Source: Mariniphaga sp. (GTDB lineage Bacteria > Bacteroidota > Bacteroidia > Bacteroidales > Prolixibacteraceae). Taken from it: 51,806 nt of DNA. Below, one piece after another: positions 18,227 through 28,000 of the stretch (positions are counted from its first letter, which is position 1; every line of letters starts with the position of its first letter). The notes under the pieces were generated by a model, which was not told the origin of the DNA, did no database searches, and saw only the letters and a program-made list of their open reading frames with translations. A program made the translations under genes and the position numbers. The DNA is taken from assembly GCA_010906965.1 (NCBI GenBank), contig JAAFHB010000008.1, positions 1 through 51,806 on the forward strand, in the 5' to 3' direction.

Positions 18227-20020
18227 TTAGTTGTCCTCGCGTGATGAAGCGAATATTTCCTCCATCAAATCTTGATACTTAGCTTCAATAATTTTTCGTT
18301 TTAACTTCAGTGTCTGCGACAGTTCTCCGGTCAATGGACTCCACTGATCGGCTATTAGTCTGAACCGCTTGATTTCCTCATGCTGCCCGAGGGTTTTATT
18401 GATTTCTTTCACTTCGCGCAGAAATACCGCCTGAACTTTCACATTATTAATCATTTCGGCATTGTCGCTGTAAAGAATATGATTTTCAGTACACCAGTCG
18501 TGCAGGTATTCGAAATTGGGGGCTATCAACGCACTGGCAAACTTTTCGTGATCACCAATTACAATCACCTGATCAATAAACATCGATTCTTTCAGCTTAT
18601 TCTCAATCATTTGCGGTGCAATATATTTGCCACCCGTAAGTTTGAAAATCTCTTTCTTCCGGTCAGTAATCTTCAGGTATTTGCCTTCGTCAAGAATGCC
18701 AATATCACCCGTATGAAACCATCCGTCTTTATCGATTACCTCGGCAGTTAGTTCAGGCTGACGGTAATAGCCCATCATCAGATTTGGACCTTTCGTAAGA
18801 ATCTCACCATCTTCGGCAATCTTCACCTGAACACCAGGCAACACAGGTCCATTGGTTCCTACTTTTAATTCACGCGTCACCAAATTGCTAACGGCAATCA
18901 CAGGAGAAGTCTCTGTTAAGCCATATCCCTCCAGCACATAAATCTTCGCAGCGCTGAAAACCCTTGCAATCCGGGGTTGCAACGCGGCTCCGCCCGAAAC
19001 AACGATCTGAAGATTACCCCCTAATCCTTCGCGCCATTTCGAATAAATCAATTTGTCGGCAATTGCCAGCTTTAAACGAAACAAGGGATTCATTTTGGCA
19101 TTAAACTCATAATTGCGCCCCAACGCAACTGCCCAGAAAAAGAGTTTCTTTTTGATCCCTTTCAGCTGTTTACCTTTGGTAAGGATGCTGTTGTATACCC
19201 GTTCGAGCAAACGCGGAACGCCACAGAAAATATGTGGCTGAACCTCTTTAATGGCAGGCATGATTTGTGCCAGCGTCTCAACATAGTATACACCAATCCC
19301 TTTATAAAGAAAAGTGTAGTTGACGATTCTTTCGAATATATGACATAGTGGCAAAAAAGAAATGGACTTGTGAGCAAGACCCATCTCAAAATTATTGGCA
19401 TTGCCGGTGAAATTCGATACAAGATTCCGGTGCGAAAGCATCACTCCTTTTGGGATGCCCGTCGTTCCGGATGTGTAGATCATGGTAACCATCTCATCCT
19501 CGCCAATCGACTGTTTCAGTAAATGAAGCGGATAGGCAAGATCCTGTTCGTGTTCCTTCCCTAAATTGTAAAGATAATCGATGTTGGTTGAGCCGGGGAC
19601 CTGATTAAAAGTGAAAATCTGCTCAAGGCTGGGAATCTGCCCAATCATCGGACTTAGTTTTTTAAACAGTTTATCGTCCGAAACAAAGATATACCGGGTC
19701 TCGGCATGACTGAAAATATAACTGTACTCTTCCTCGCTGATGGTTGGGTATACCGGAACATGGACTGCTCCTGTCATGGCCAGCGCCATATCGACAAAGC
19801 TCCATTCCGGACGGTTTCCCGATACAGTGGCAACGCGATCGCCCTTTTTCATGCCCATCGCCATCAAGCCCATCGCCAGCAATTCCGATTGACGGGCAAA
19901 CTGCTCTGTACTAAACGGAACCCATTGATTATCGTATTTTCCGGCGACAGCATCCGCGCGAGGGTAGTTTTTGAGACAATGTTCAAGAATATCGAAGGTG
20001 CGTTTTACAGTCATGGCCAT
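18227..20020 (-). CDS. Long-chain fatty acid-CoA ligase
   Basis: A 597-residue acyl-adenylate-forming enzyme that activates long-chain fatty acids to acyl-CoA. The motifs are clear: the P-loop MIYTSGTTGIPKGVM near 181-195, the core motif YGLTETSP and the hinge GWFHTGDIG, with LKITDRKKEIFKLTGGKYIAP at the start of the C-terminal lid. The overall pattern is that of the FadD15/ACSBG-type ligases common in Bacteroidota. An alternative ATG lies two codons in (20014). It converges on the GNAT gene with 37 bases between the stops and no hairpin there. Confidence 0.95.
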   Translation of the reverse strand: MAMTVKRTFDILEHCLKNYPRADAVAGKYDNQWVPFSTEQFARQSELLAMGLMAMGMKKGDRVATVSGNRPEWSFVDMALAMTGAVHVPVYPTISEEEYSYIFSHAETRYIFVSDDKLFKKLSPMIGQIPSLEQIFTFNQVPGSTNIDYLYNLGKEHEQDLAYPLHLLKQSIGEDEMVTMIYTSGTTGIPKGVMLSHRNLVSNFTGNANNFEMGLAHKSISFLPLCHIFERIVNYTFLYKGIGVYYVETLAQIMPAIKEVQPHIFCGVPRLLERVYNSILTKGKQLKGIKKKLFFWAVALGRNYEFNAKMNPLFRLKLAIADKLIYSKWREGLGGNLQIVVSGGAALQPRIARVFSAAKIYVLEGYGLTETSPVIAVSNLVTRELKVGTNGPVLPGVQVKIAEDGEILTKGPNLMMGYYRQPELTAEVIDKDGWFHTGDIGILDEGKYLKITDRKKEIFKLTGGKYIAPQMIENKLKESMFIDQVIVIGDHEKFASALIAPNFEYLHDWCTENHILYSDNAEMINNVKVQAVFLREVKEINKTLGQHEEIKRFRLIADQWSPLTGELSQTLKLKRKIIEAKYQDLMEEIFASSREDN

Positions 20021-20256
20021 ACATTTTCGGTAAAAGTAAAAAATGTTGGAAAACTACCTACTAAATGACTGTATTTTGTTGTTAGCGGTCAGGCTAAAGG
20101 TGACAGAACCAATTCGACACAGTATCAGGAGACAGAAAAGAAATGGTTTAAATTTACTGACCCTCTTATAAAACTATCTACCAGGCTATTTGAAGCATGT
20201 ACTCTGACAGGACAAACCAAAGCTCCAATTTTGCCATCAATAAATATCAACAACCA
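20021..20256. other. Gene-free stretch between acyl-CoA ligase and the restriction-modification system
   Basis: I see no gene, hairpin or repeat here. It marks the left edge of the accessory patch, and the MTase promoter begins at 20257. Confidence 0.5.
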
Positions 20257-20287
20257 TTTGATTAGGAAATTTTTTTAGCTACTTTTG
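20257..20287 (+). promoter_or_regulatory. Promoter of the DNA methyltransferase gene
   Basis: TTTG (20257-20260), a 19-base spacer and TACTTTTG (20280-20287) are an exact consensus match. Transcription would begin near 20293. This makes the ATG at 20309 the likely start and excludes the TTG at 20285. Confidence 0.75.
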
Positions 20288-20308
20288 TTACTTAAAGTCA
20301 GCACAACA

Positions 20309-22189
20309 ATGATAAAAAAAGGATTACTAAATCAAATGATACAAACTCACGACATTACAAGTCTTGAGCAGCATTTGGTTTATTCCTACTTGACAAATAA
20401 TAAACTCAATTTTGAGAAAAGTCCAATTTTATCAAGTTATTTTAAGGACTTTGTACAAAATGTGCAGCTTTATTTTGATACATCTTCATTAAATATTTCG
20501 AGCATTAAAGAACTTGAAAACTATTTGGAGCTGATTATCCCGATTGAAGACAGAAAGTTTAACGGAGCGTTTTTTACACCTGACTATATTATCGACTTTA
20601 TTGTCAATGAAATTAAGCCTAAAGAAAGTGAAGCTAATCTTGACCCAAGTTGTGGTTGTGGGGCGTTCTTAGTTGGTTTGACGGAATACTACAAACGGAC
20701 TTTCAAAAAGCCGATAAAAAAAATAATCAAAGAGAATATTTTTGGTTCGGATATTCTTGAATATAACATTCTTAGAGCGAAACTTATATTAACAATTTAT
20801 GCTTTGCAAAATGGAGAACTACTAAGTGACTCCGATTTCAATTTGTACAATCAGGACAGTTTGCGGACAACTTGGAAATTGAGTTTTGATAACATAGTTG
20901 GCAATCCTCCTTATGTGAAATTTCAAGACCTTAAAGACGAAAACAGAAATTATTTAACCAAACATTGGACAACGGTTGAAGGCGGAACTTTCAACCTATA
21001 TTTTGCATTTTTTGAACTTGGGTACAAATTGCTTAAACCAACGGGGAAACTTGGCTACATAACACCAAATAACTATTTCACTTCACTAGCCGGTGAAGCG
21101 TTACGAAGATATTTTCTACATCAAAAATGTGTGGCTCGGATTATTGATTTCAGCCACAAAAAAGTTTTTGATGCTCAAACATATACCGCCATTACTTTTT
21201 TAAACAAAAAGCATAATGAAGCAATAACTTACGATAGAATAAAGGAAGGTTACAGCCCTGAATCATTTTTAGCGAATGCAAATGGCTCACCGAATTATTT
21301 AGAAAATTTGAACGTGAAAAAATGGCGACTTCTAAAGACAGACGAGCAACAAAACATCAAAACAATCGAAACGATTGGCCAGCCAATCGGTAAGCTGTTT
21401 GACATTTGTGTTGGTATTGCCACCTTAAAGGATGAAATATTTTTCATTGATGGAAACAAGATGAAAAATGGTTACTATATCAAAACAACTGATAATGTAA
21501 CTTTTGAGATTGAAAAAGAAATTGTTCAATCAGTATATAAAATATCGGATTTCAGAACGCAGGAAGAAGTTGAAACCAATACACGAAAAATTATTTGTCC
21601 TTACAATATCAAAAATGGTATTGCAGTAGCTATCCCGGAAGTTGATTTCAAGAAAAATTTTCCAAAGTGCTACACTTACTTACTTTCAGAAAAAGAAAAT
21701 CTTTTAGCAAGAGACAAAGGGAAAGTGACTTATGAACCATTTTTTGTTTGGGGCAGAACGCAAGGTTTAACAAGAAAAGGAAAAAAAATATTAAATCCGA
21801 CTTTCAGCAAACACCCAAGATTTTTGTTAGTTGAGGAAGAAGAAGGTTTTTTTACAAACGGATACGGGCTTTATTTCCGTGAACAAGAAAGCAATAGTTT
21901 ATTTAACGATTTTATTAATCCAATTACATTATTAGAAAACATAGATGTTGTTCAGAAAATCCTGAACTCTATTGTTATGGATTATTACGTTAGCAAAACT
22001 AGTGTTGCCATAGAAGGTGGTTATCCTTGCTATCAGAAAAACTTCATTGAAAAATTTACAATTCCGGAGTTTACTGAAAAAGAGATAAAAATAATTCGCA
22101 GCTTAAGCAATAATAACGAAATTGATAATTTTTTAATTGAAAAATATCAATTGAATTTACTTGTTGAATCTTTCAGTGTAAGCCTTTAG
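20309..22189 (+). CDS. Type II N6-adenine DNA methyltransferase (Eco57I/TaqI-like)
   Basis: A 626-residue gamma-class methyltransferase. Motif X/I is FTPDYIIDFIV followed by LDPSCGCGAFLVG (SAM binding, near 105-130) and the catalytic motif IV is GNPPYVKFQDL (near 209), which marks N6-adenine methylation. The C-terminal about 250 residues resemble the TaqI-like target recognition domain (GGYPCYQKNFIEKFTIP near the end). It has no visible nuclease domain, so cleavage must come from the neighbouring gene. It converges on that gene with a 33-base overlap of the 3' ends. Base composition is more AT-rich than its neighbours, consistent with transfer. Confidence 0.92.
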   Translation: MIKKGLLNQMIQTHDITSLEQHLVYSYLTNNKLNFEKSPILSSYFKDFVQNVQLYFDTSSLNISSIKELENYLELIIPIEDRKFNGAFFTPDYIIDFIVNEIKPKESEANLDPSCGCGAFLVGLTEYYKRTFKKPIKKIIKENIFGSDILEYNILRAKLILTIYALQNGELLSDSDFNLYNQDSLRTTWKLSFDNIVGNPPYVKFQDLKDENRNYLTKHWTTVEGGTFNLYFAFFELGYKLLKPTGKLGYITPNNYFTSLAGEALRRYFLHQKCVARIIDFSHKKVFDAQTYTAITFLNKKHNEAITYDRIKEGYSPESFLANANGSPNYLENLNVKKWRLLKTDEQQNIKTIETIGQPIGKLFDICVGIATLKDEIFFIDGNKMKNGYYIKTTDNVTFEIEKEIVQSVYKISDFRTQEEVETNTRKIICPYNIKNGIAVAIPEVDFKKNFPKCYTYLLSEKENLLARDKGKVTYEPFFVWGRTQGLTRKGKKILNPTFSKHPRFLLVEEEEGFFTNGYGLYFREQESNSLFNDFINPITLLENIDVVQKILNSIVMDYYVSKTSVAIEGGYPCYQKNFIEKFTIPEFTEKEIKIIRSLSNNNEIDNFLIEKYQLNLLVESFSVSL

Positions 22190-22972
22190 TAATTCAGGAA
22201 TAAATTTACTCCATGACAATTCGCTAATATCAACTGGACTGTCACCAAGTAGTAATCCATCTTCTATTAATTCTGCATTAGTATTATAAATCTTCGCCGG
22301 GCTTTTACTAAAATCAACTATCAGTAAACAGACTTTTTCATACTTGTAGAAATTTTTCTCAACCCCCTTTCTGTTATTGATTGCTTGAAAGGACTTAATG
22401 TATTTTAAGACTAAACTTTGGCTTGTTTTCTTGAAGACAATTTTACTTTCTCTAATTGCTCGATCATCATATTCAGGAACTGCAATCATATAAACTTCTC
22501 CCATACATATTTTGGGGCAGCGATCATGAAGATTTATTGCTTCGGATGTAGTTCTTTCATAGAGTGTATCAAAGTTTTTCTGAATACTACTGATTTGACT
22601 CCTAACATTTATTGATATTGTTCTTTCTGTAAACTTTTCACCAAACTCATCAACTACATCTTGAAGCAAACCCTCGGCAAGTATTTCTTTGGATTTATCA
22701 TGATCAGGAACGACACAAACATCTTGATTTTTTTGTTTCCTAGAACCAGCAAGTTTCAATTCGGGTTTTCTCGAATCAAGTGGTGGAAAGATAAAATCTT
22801 CAGAAACGCCAGCTTTAATTAATTCACTCTTAACAGCCTCGTGTAAATTCAAAATTGGTCTTGAAGACCTTATCATCGCTTGTTTTGCAACTTCGCCCCC
22901 ACTTATAATTGAATCTTCAATTAAGGTCTTAAAATTATCTACTGCCTTTTGAATACTTATTGAATTCGTCAT
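22157..22972 (-). CDS. Putative type II restriction endonuclease
   Basis: A 271-residue protein that I identify mainly by position: it lies between a controller gene and an adenine methyltransferase. Notable blocks are KPELKLAGSRKQKNQDVCVVP (about 67-88, containing an E-L-K that could belong to a PD-(D/E)XK core), ISINVRSQISSIQKNFDTLYERT and EVYMIAVPEYDD. I recall the last two from unnamed restriction-endonuclease homologues, but I cannot assign a named family or a recognition site. Its start lies inside the controller gene (38-base overlap), the usual C.R arrangement that couples R expression to C. Confidence 0.75.
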   Translation of the reverse strand: MTNSISIQKAVDNFKTLIEDSIISGGEVAKQAMIRSSRPILNLHEAVKSELIKAGVSEDFIFPPLDSRKPELKLAGSRKQKNQDVCVVPDHDKSKEILAEGLLQDVVDEFGEKFTERTISINVRSQISSIQKNFDTLYERTTSEAINLHDRCPKICMGEVYMIAVPEYDDRAIRESKIVFKKTSQSLVLKYIKSFQAINNRKGVEKNFYKYEKVCLLIVDFSKSPAKIYNTNAELIEDGLLLGDSPVDISELSWSKFIPELLKAYTERFNK

Positions 22973-23174
22973 CGTTAAAAAAATCTTTTAATGTTACGCC
23001 CAGTGCATTGGCAATTTTTTCAATATTGACAATAGAAATATTTCTTTGCCCATTTTCGACACTAGCGATGTAGCTTCTATCTAAGTCAGCAGAATAAGAC
23101 AAATCCTTCTGCGACATAGCCGCAGTCTCACGGAGTTTCCTAATTCGTTGCCCGATATTTATCTTTACATCCAT
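22935..23174 (-). CDS. Restriction-modification controller (C) protein, XRE family
   Basis: A 79-residue helix-turn-helix protein: IGQRIRKLRETAAMSQKDLS (7-26), then LDRSYIASVENGQRNISI with the recognition helix, then IANALGVTLKDFF. This pattern and size are typical of C proteins such as those of the AhdI and Esp1396I systems. They bind as dimers to C-boxes upstream of their own gene, first activating C.R and later repressing it, and so delay nuclease production until the host DNA is methylated. The palindromic operator sits 20-46 bases upstream (23194-23222). Confidence 0.9.
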   Translation of the reverse strand: MDVKINIGQRIRKLRETAAMSQKDLSYSADLDRSYIASVENGQRNISIVNIEKIANALGVTLKDFFNDDEFNKYSKGSR

Positions 23175-23193
23175 TGAACAAAAGTCATTAATT

Positions 23194-23222
23194 GTAGACT
23201 ATAAATCAAAGACTATAAGTAA
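23194..23222 (-). promoter_or_regulatory. C-box operator of the restriction-modification system
   Basis: Two related boxes lie 14 bases apart: GACTATAAATC (23197-23207) and GACTATAAGT (23211-23220). Read on the minus strand they give ACTTATAGTC and GATTTATAGTC, which resemble the published C-box ACTTATAGTC-type consensus closely. The second base pairs (GACT/AGTC) form the dyads. The distance to the C gene start fits autoregulation. Confidence 0.8.
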
Positions 23223-23321
23223 CATCAAAAATATTTTTAACATTGTTTAATTACATTAAGATGGTTAAAGTAATAGGTACAACAAAAATGAGAAAAAAGC
23301 CCGAACCGCTAACATCAAAAT

Positions 23322-23375
23322 ACCCGGCAAGTCGGGTTTCAGTGCTTCGTGGACAGGATCCCGCACATGCGGGAT
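23322..23375. repeat. Two short palindromic stem-loops
   Basis: ACCCG-6-CGGGT (23322-23337, followed by TT) and ATCCCGC-4-GCGGGAT (23358-23375) are two small GC-rich hairpins in a gene-free stretch. They resemble REP-type elements or old terminators. I see no gene around them on either strand. Confidence 0.5.
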
Positions 23376-23486
23376 GAAATGCAAATCTTCGTAGGCAGTT
23401 CATCGGGAAACTCACGCCCTGCGTGTATTTGCGAGACGAAAGGCTGGATATTTAGAATATTATGCCATACTCCGAAGCCAGCGTTG

Positions 23487-23809
23487 CTATTTCACTTTCC
23501 ATTCAAGAATACTGCCCGAACTTGTGATATACAGCTTTTTCGAAACTACATTTTCCCAAAACCGTTTGGCGGCATTCATCAGTGCATCATCCTTCATAAG
23601 TGAAGCCACATCGGTTACACCGGAATATAAGTACCCCAGCCGAACCGCGTGACCGACCGATTCATTCTGATACATAATTGGCTGATGATCCCCTGACTGT
23701 ATTCGCTTAACTTATGGCCGTAGGTTCCTTTTCCGGTTTCATCAATAAAAAACCGGGCCAGTTTCAGGTATTTTCGGCGCTCAAAATTGATTGTTGAGAA
23801 GATGAGCAA
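23487..23809 (-). pseudogene. GH127 (beta-L-arabinofuranosidase) gene fragment
   Basis: Two frames on the minus strand join into one piece of a GH127/DUF1680 protein. The first reads ERRKYLKLARFFIDETG...HKLSEYSQ, then after a frameshift near 23690 the second reads DHQPIMYQNESVGHAVRLG, YLYSGVTDVASL and ENVVSKKLYITS. This is only about 100 residues out of about 600 in a full enzyme. Both ends are lost, so it is a remnant. Intact relatives remove L-arabinofuranose from plant glycans. Confidence 0.85.
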
Positions 23810-23829
23810 CTCATTATAAGTTGCTCATC
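23801..23829. terminator. Hairpin after the DUF6261-like gene
   Basis: GATGAGCAACT (23801-23811) pairs perfectly with AGTTGCTCATC (23819-23829). The T-run follows on the plus strand (TTTTC), and only TTCTC follows on the minus strand. It lies 27 bases past the end of the minus-strand gene at 23856, so it may serve that gene, although the T-run is on the wrong side for a strong call. Confidence 0.55.
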
Positions 23830-23855
23830 TTTTCAAGTTTAAAATCATTATGGAA

Positions 23856-24620
23856 TCAGATGGCAGCTCCTGCGATGGGTTCCTTACTTACATTTTTGTC
23901 TTCTTTGCTGCGCGTGGCACGGGCCTTCAGATCCGATTTGCATTTTCCGGTCAGCTCATTGAGTTCGTTGGCAAGCGTTTGATAATCCAACTCTTCATAT
24001 TCACCGCTGCAAAATTCGAAAGCGTTAAGCAGGTCAGTCAGCGCTTTGTCGGTTTCGATACGGATGGCACGGGAATCAATTTTTTCAACAACGGCATCGT
24101 CCTCGTTACGTCGCATATACATTTCGCTAAACCGATTGTTTACAGTCCTTAGGTGTTCGAAATAGAATTTAAGATTTAATGCTTCGACGGCGGTTTTTAC
24201 ATCTTCTTTGGCATCATAATCAGCGAGCAAGTCGTTTGTGAGTTTAGTAGAGGAACGGTAATTGGCTTTTGAAATGTCTGATCCGAACGTTTTCAGAAAA
24301 CGTTTCATTACTGCCACATGAGGAGGTAATGATGCAAGGGTTAGTTTACTCATTGTTTTCACGTTGGCAAAGATGGCTTTAATCAGTGTATCGCGCTCGG
24401 TATCGAGTTCTTGTAGCAAATTGCTCAACGAGTTACTGAGCTCCTGTTCTTTAATTTTGGCAACCATTGGCCATAAAGCAAGGAGTTTTTCGAAGGCCTT
24501 TTTCAAATGCAATAAAGCGAGATCATACTTTTGAAAAATGGCCAATAACTGACTTACGAATAATGGATATTCGCTGTTTAAAAGACGTGCTGATTGCACA
24601 CGTTTAATTTTCGATTTCAT
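23856..24620 (-). CDS. Helical protein, probably DUF6261 family
   Basis: A 254-residue protein with a highly charged, all-helical sequence and no signal peptide or membrane segment. The layout (LNSEYPLFVSQLLAIF near 15-30, then a helical pair with LDTERDTLIKAI near 71-83, then KLTNDLLADYDA) fits what I recall of DUF6261, a family almost confined to Bacteroidota and often found near mobile DNA. Its function is unknown. The C-terminal about 30 residues are Lys/Arg-rich and look disordered. Confidence 0.65.
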   Translation of the reverse strand: MKSKIKRVQSARLLNSEYPLFVSQLLAIFQKYDLALLHLKKAFEKLLALWPMVAKIKEQELSNSLSNLLQELDTERDTLIKAIFANVKTMSKLTLASLPPHVAVMKRFLKTFGSDISKANYRSSTKLTNDLLADYDAKEDVKTAVEALNLKFYFEHLRTVNNRFSEMYMRRNEDDAVVEKIDSRAIRIETDKALTDLLNAFEFCSGEYEELDYQTLANELNELTGKCKSDLKARATRSKEDKNVSKEPIAGAAI

Positions 24621-24756
24621 AATTAGTAAGATTTAAATATTTGATTTTGATAAGTGTAACGAAAAGCATTTAAGCAATGTTACAAATTGAATAAATTTAT
24701 TTTTTATTTAAAATCATTACAAATAACTACAGACATAGTCGAGGCAGAAATGAACC

Positions 24757-24920
24757 GTTTTCAGGCGAGCTTGCTAAAATGTAGCAAAGGCAAATCAGTT
24801 TTCAGGCGGGCTTGCTAAAATGTAGCAAAGGCAAATCAGTTTTCAGGTGGGCATGCTAAAATGTAGCAAAGGCAAATCAGTTTTCAGGTGGGCATGCTAA
24901 AATGTAGCAAAGGCAAAATG
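24757..24920. repeat. Four 41-bp tandem repeats with an internal dyad
   Basis: Units begin at 24757, 24798, 24839 and 24880, with an exact period of 41. A degenerate fifth start follows at 24921. Each contains TTGCTA-AAATG-TAGCAA or its variant ATGCTA...TAGCAA, a 6-bp stem with a 5-base loop. Units 1-2 and 3-4 differ at a few bases around the first arm (GCGAGCTT, GCGGGCTT, GTGGGCAT, GTGGGCAT). There are no unique spacers, so it is not a CRISPR array. No gene overlaps it. Confidence 0.9.
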
Positions 24921-24943
24921 ATTTTCAGGAATACAATTAAACG

Positions 24944-24981
24944 CAAAAAGCCCCGACAGATTTTGAAAACCTGTCGGGGCT
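24944..24981 (-). terminator. Intrinsic terminator of ccsBA
   Basis: AGCCCCGACAG (24949-24959) pairs perfectly with CTGTCGGGGCT (24971-24981) around an 11-base loop. On the minus strand five T follow. It ends the ccsBA gene, which stops at 25008. Confidence 0.9.
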
Positions 24982-25007
24982 AATATTATTAAGTGCTGGC
25001 AATCTTA

Positions 25008-28000
25008 TTATTTCGTAATCGAGTTGAATTTATCATCTTTCATTTTCGCCACATAAGCGATCACTCCGATTACCGCAAAGAGAATCAATACTGCAAATGG
25101 GAATTTTAATCCTTCGCCGCTTCCGTATGAATGTAAGCCTGACAGGTAATAATTCACGCCGAGGTAGGTCATCAATACCGATAACAGTCCGACAACCGAC
25201 GCCAGGTTAAATGCAAACCACCCTTTGAAGCCGGGGATCATCCGCATATGCGATATGAAACCATATACGAGGATGGTTACCAGCGACCAGGTCTCTTTTG
25301 CATCCCAACCCCAGTAGCGTCCCCATGATTCGTTCGCCCATATCCCGCCAAGGAAGGTTCCAATTGTGAGAAAATAGAGTCCAAGTATCATCGCTGCCTC
25401 GCTGATCATTGTCATTTGAGACACGGTAGCCTTAATTCTGATTTGGTTTGACGAATTTCGGAAAGCGGCCATCAACAGGTTGATAATCCCGATAATCGCA
25501 CTTACTCCAACAAATCCATAGCTCGCCGTGATAATCGCCACATGGATTGTCAGCCAGTACGATTTAAGAACAGGAACAAGATTGGTGATTTCGGGGTTGA
25601 GCCAGCTCATCTGCGCAACAAAAAGGGTAAGTCCTGACAAAATAGAAGCTGCCGCGAGCACCATCGGATTGCGACGTGCAAAAATCAAACCTGCAAGCAT
25701 TACCGCCCATGCGATGTAGATCATCGATTCATAGCCATTGCTCCAGGGCATATGACCAGATACATATCCCCGGACAATCAAGCCGGCAGAGTGTGCGAGA
25801 AACCCTAAAAACAATCCAAGAACGGTATAATTGACCGCTTTTTTACGTAAAGCCTTTCCAGTAAACAATGCGTGAAAGAAGAATCCAAGCAGCACAAATC
25901 CAAGCAGTACATACCACCCGGAGAGATCCTTAAAGATATTGACGTGATTGTAAAGAATTTCGAGCTGTTGTTTTGTCTTCCCGGGAATCAGCGACGATCC
26001 GTACTGTTGCTGGTAAGATTTTACTTTGGATATTGTTTGAAGGCTCAATTCCTGATTTCCGTTGCGTACAGCGTCAATGAAAAAGGTAAAAGCACTTGCT
26101 ACAAGCACCGAATCGGGTCCGAAATTAGCCGGAACTTTACTTCCCGGGGCATACCATGTGAGGTCTGCAGGATTCGGGGAGGGAAAAATCCTCAGCATGT
26201 CGCCATGATAGACCTGGTAAACCACGTTGAGCCGGTCATCCACTTTAATCACATCGTTATCGAAACCTTGCCGCTCAGCCGGTTTTTTACCATAGGCGAT
26301 TTGCACGTCATTAGCCAGTTTATAGTTTCCCTGCTGATCGAAGAAATCGCTAAAGGAGGCTTTACCGCCTTTACGACCAAGCTTTGCGAGAATCTGATCA
26401 TCAGAGATGGCAATCATTTCTACCTGCTGCCATTCCTGTGGATTTACTGCCATCCCAAGTACAACCTGTTCCGGTACCTGTCCTTCGAGCGATTCTGAAC
26501 GCGAGACTTTCATTACCACCTCGTAAGCAAGGGTGCTGAACGGTTTTATTCGCCCGTCGTGCCCTTGAATCCAAACCTTTGCAAATTCTTTGGAAATAGC
26601 CGGAGAAACAGGTTGTGGCGCAACAGCACCTGCCGTTAAGGCGCTTAAAAGAAAAATCACGACCAGTGATGTGCCGGCAGAGGCGCGTTTCATCAAATCG
26701 TAGAAATGACTCTTTGGGTTAAAGATCGATAACAGAATTCCAAGGAACAGTAAGAAATAACCGAGATAGGTAATGGTTGTTCCGGCAAGGTCTTTATTGA
26801 CAGAAAGTATCGTACCTTTTTCATCCTGATCGTAGGAGGACTGATAAAAACGATAACCCCGGTGCTTTAATACATTATTCATAAATATTTTATGATCTTC
26901 GTTCAATCCAAGGTCTTTATCTGTAAGTGTAATATGACTTTCGTAAGAGGATGGACTATTTGAACCAGGATACCGCTCAAGCACAAAATCATTCAATTTC
27001 AGCGAGAAAGGCAATACAGTCTCTCCTGGACCGATCCACATCTTATAATTCACCCCTTCGAAAGTACCGGAATACTTAGGCGTTTCATCCATTGATGAGG
27101 ACCAAAGTGTAACCAGTTGCTTTTCCTGGTTGTCGCCCAGTTGAACAATCAGCGCGTTTTCGCCGGTTGGTGTTCCATTACCGGCAATTGCTACCGCTTT
27201 TGCAGCCGGTAAAAATCGTTTCACAACGATTGCTGTATTAGCGGTACGGTAGATTACTTTTTCAGAACAGGCGACCGAAGATCCGGCAGGAAATTTAAGC
27301 GCGTCCTTTCCTTGCATATCCATTACGCTGATGGTATCGTTTGAAACTAATTTCAGCGAATCACCTGTATTTGTAAAACGGACAGCTGCCTCTGCATTAA
27401 AACCGACTGTTGTACCGTTAGGAGTGACAACCTGACCTGATCGCAGTAATTCGGTCTGCATTACACCATTCTGTGCATAAACCAGTTCGAGCATTGGTTC
27501 GCCATTGGGATCAGCCTCAACAGTGCGTTGCGCATCGACAAAATAATTGACAGACTTTATTGCAATCTCTTTGCCGCCAATTGTGATTTTATCAGACAAC
27601 TGATCTCCCGGTCCGGCTGTGAATTTTGCAGATTTTGATATTTGCTGCACAGCACCCTGAAATTCAGCAGCCATATTAAACTTAGTTTCGGCCGAGACAA
27701 TGATATTCGTACTCTCACCTTCGCGAATATGAACATTTCCTTCGCTTCCAAGATAGCGGGTTACGCCCGCTCCAATAATTACAAGTATAAATGCAAGGTG
27801 GAAAACACCCATCGTAAGCTTCTGAGGCTTATACATTTTATAGATGATAAAATTGGCAATCATATTAACCGTGAGTAACAGCATGATCAGTTCGAGCCAC
27901 CATGAGTTGTACACCATCGAACGAGCCGCATCTACGCCATAGGAATTTTCGACAAAAGTGGCGAAACCCAGGGCAAAAGCAAACAGAAGCAGCAGAAATC

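Noticed and set aside
23349..23603. 84-residue frame on the plus strand
   Set aside because: It crosses a palindrome and is antisense to the GH127 fragment, which has real family similarity.
24757..24920. CRISPR array
   Set aside because: The 41-bp units are joined without unique spacers and no cas genes are present.
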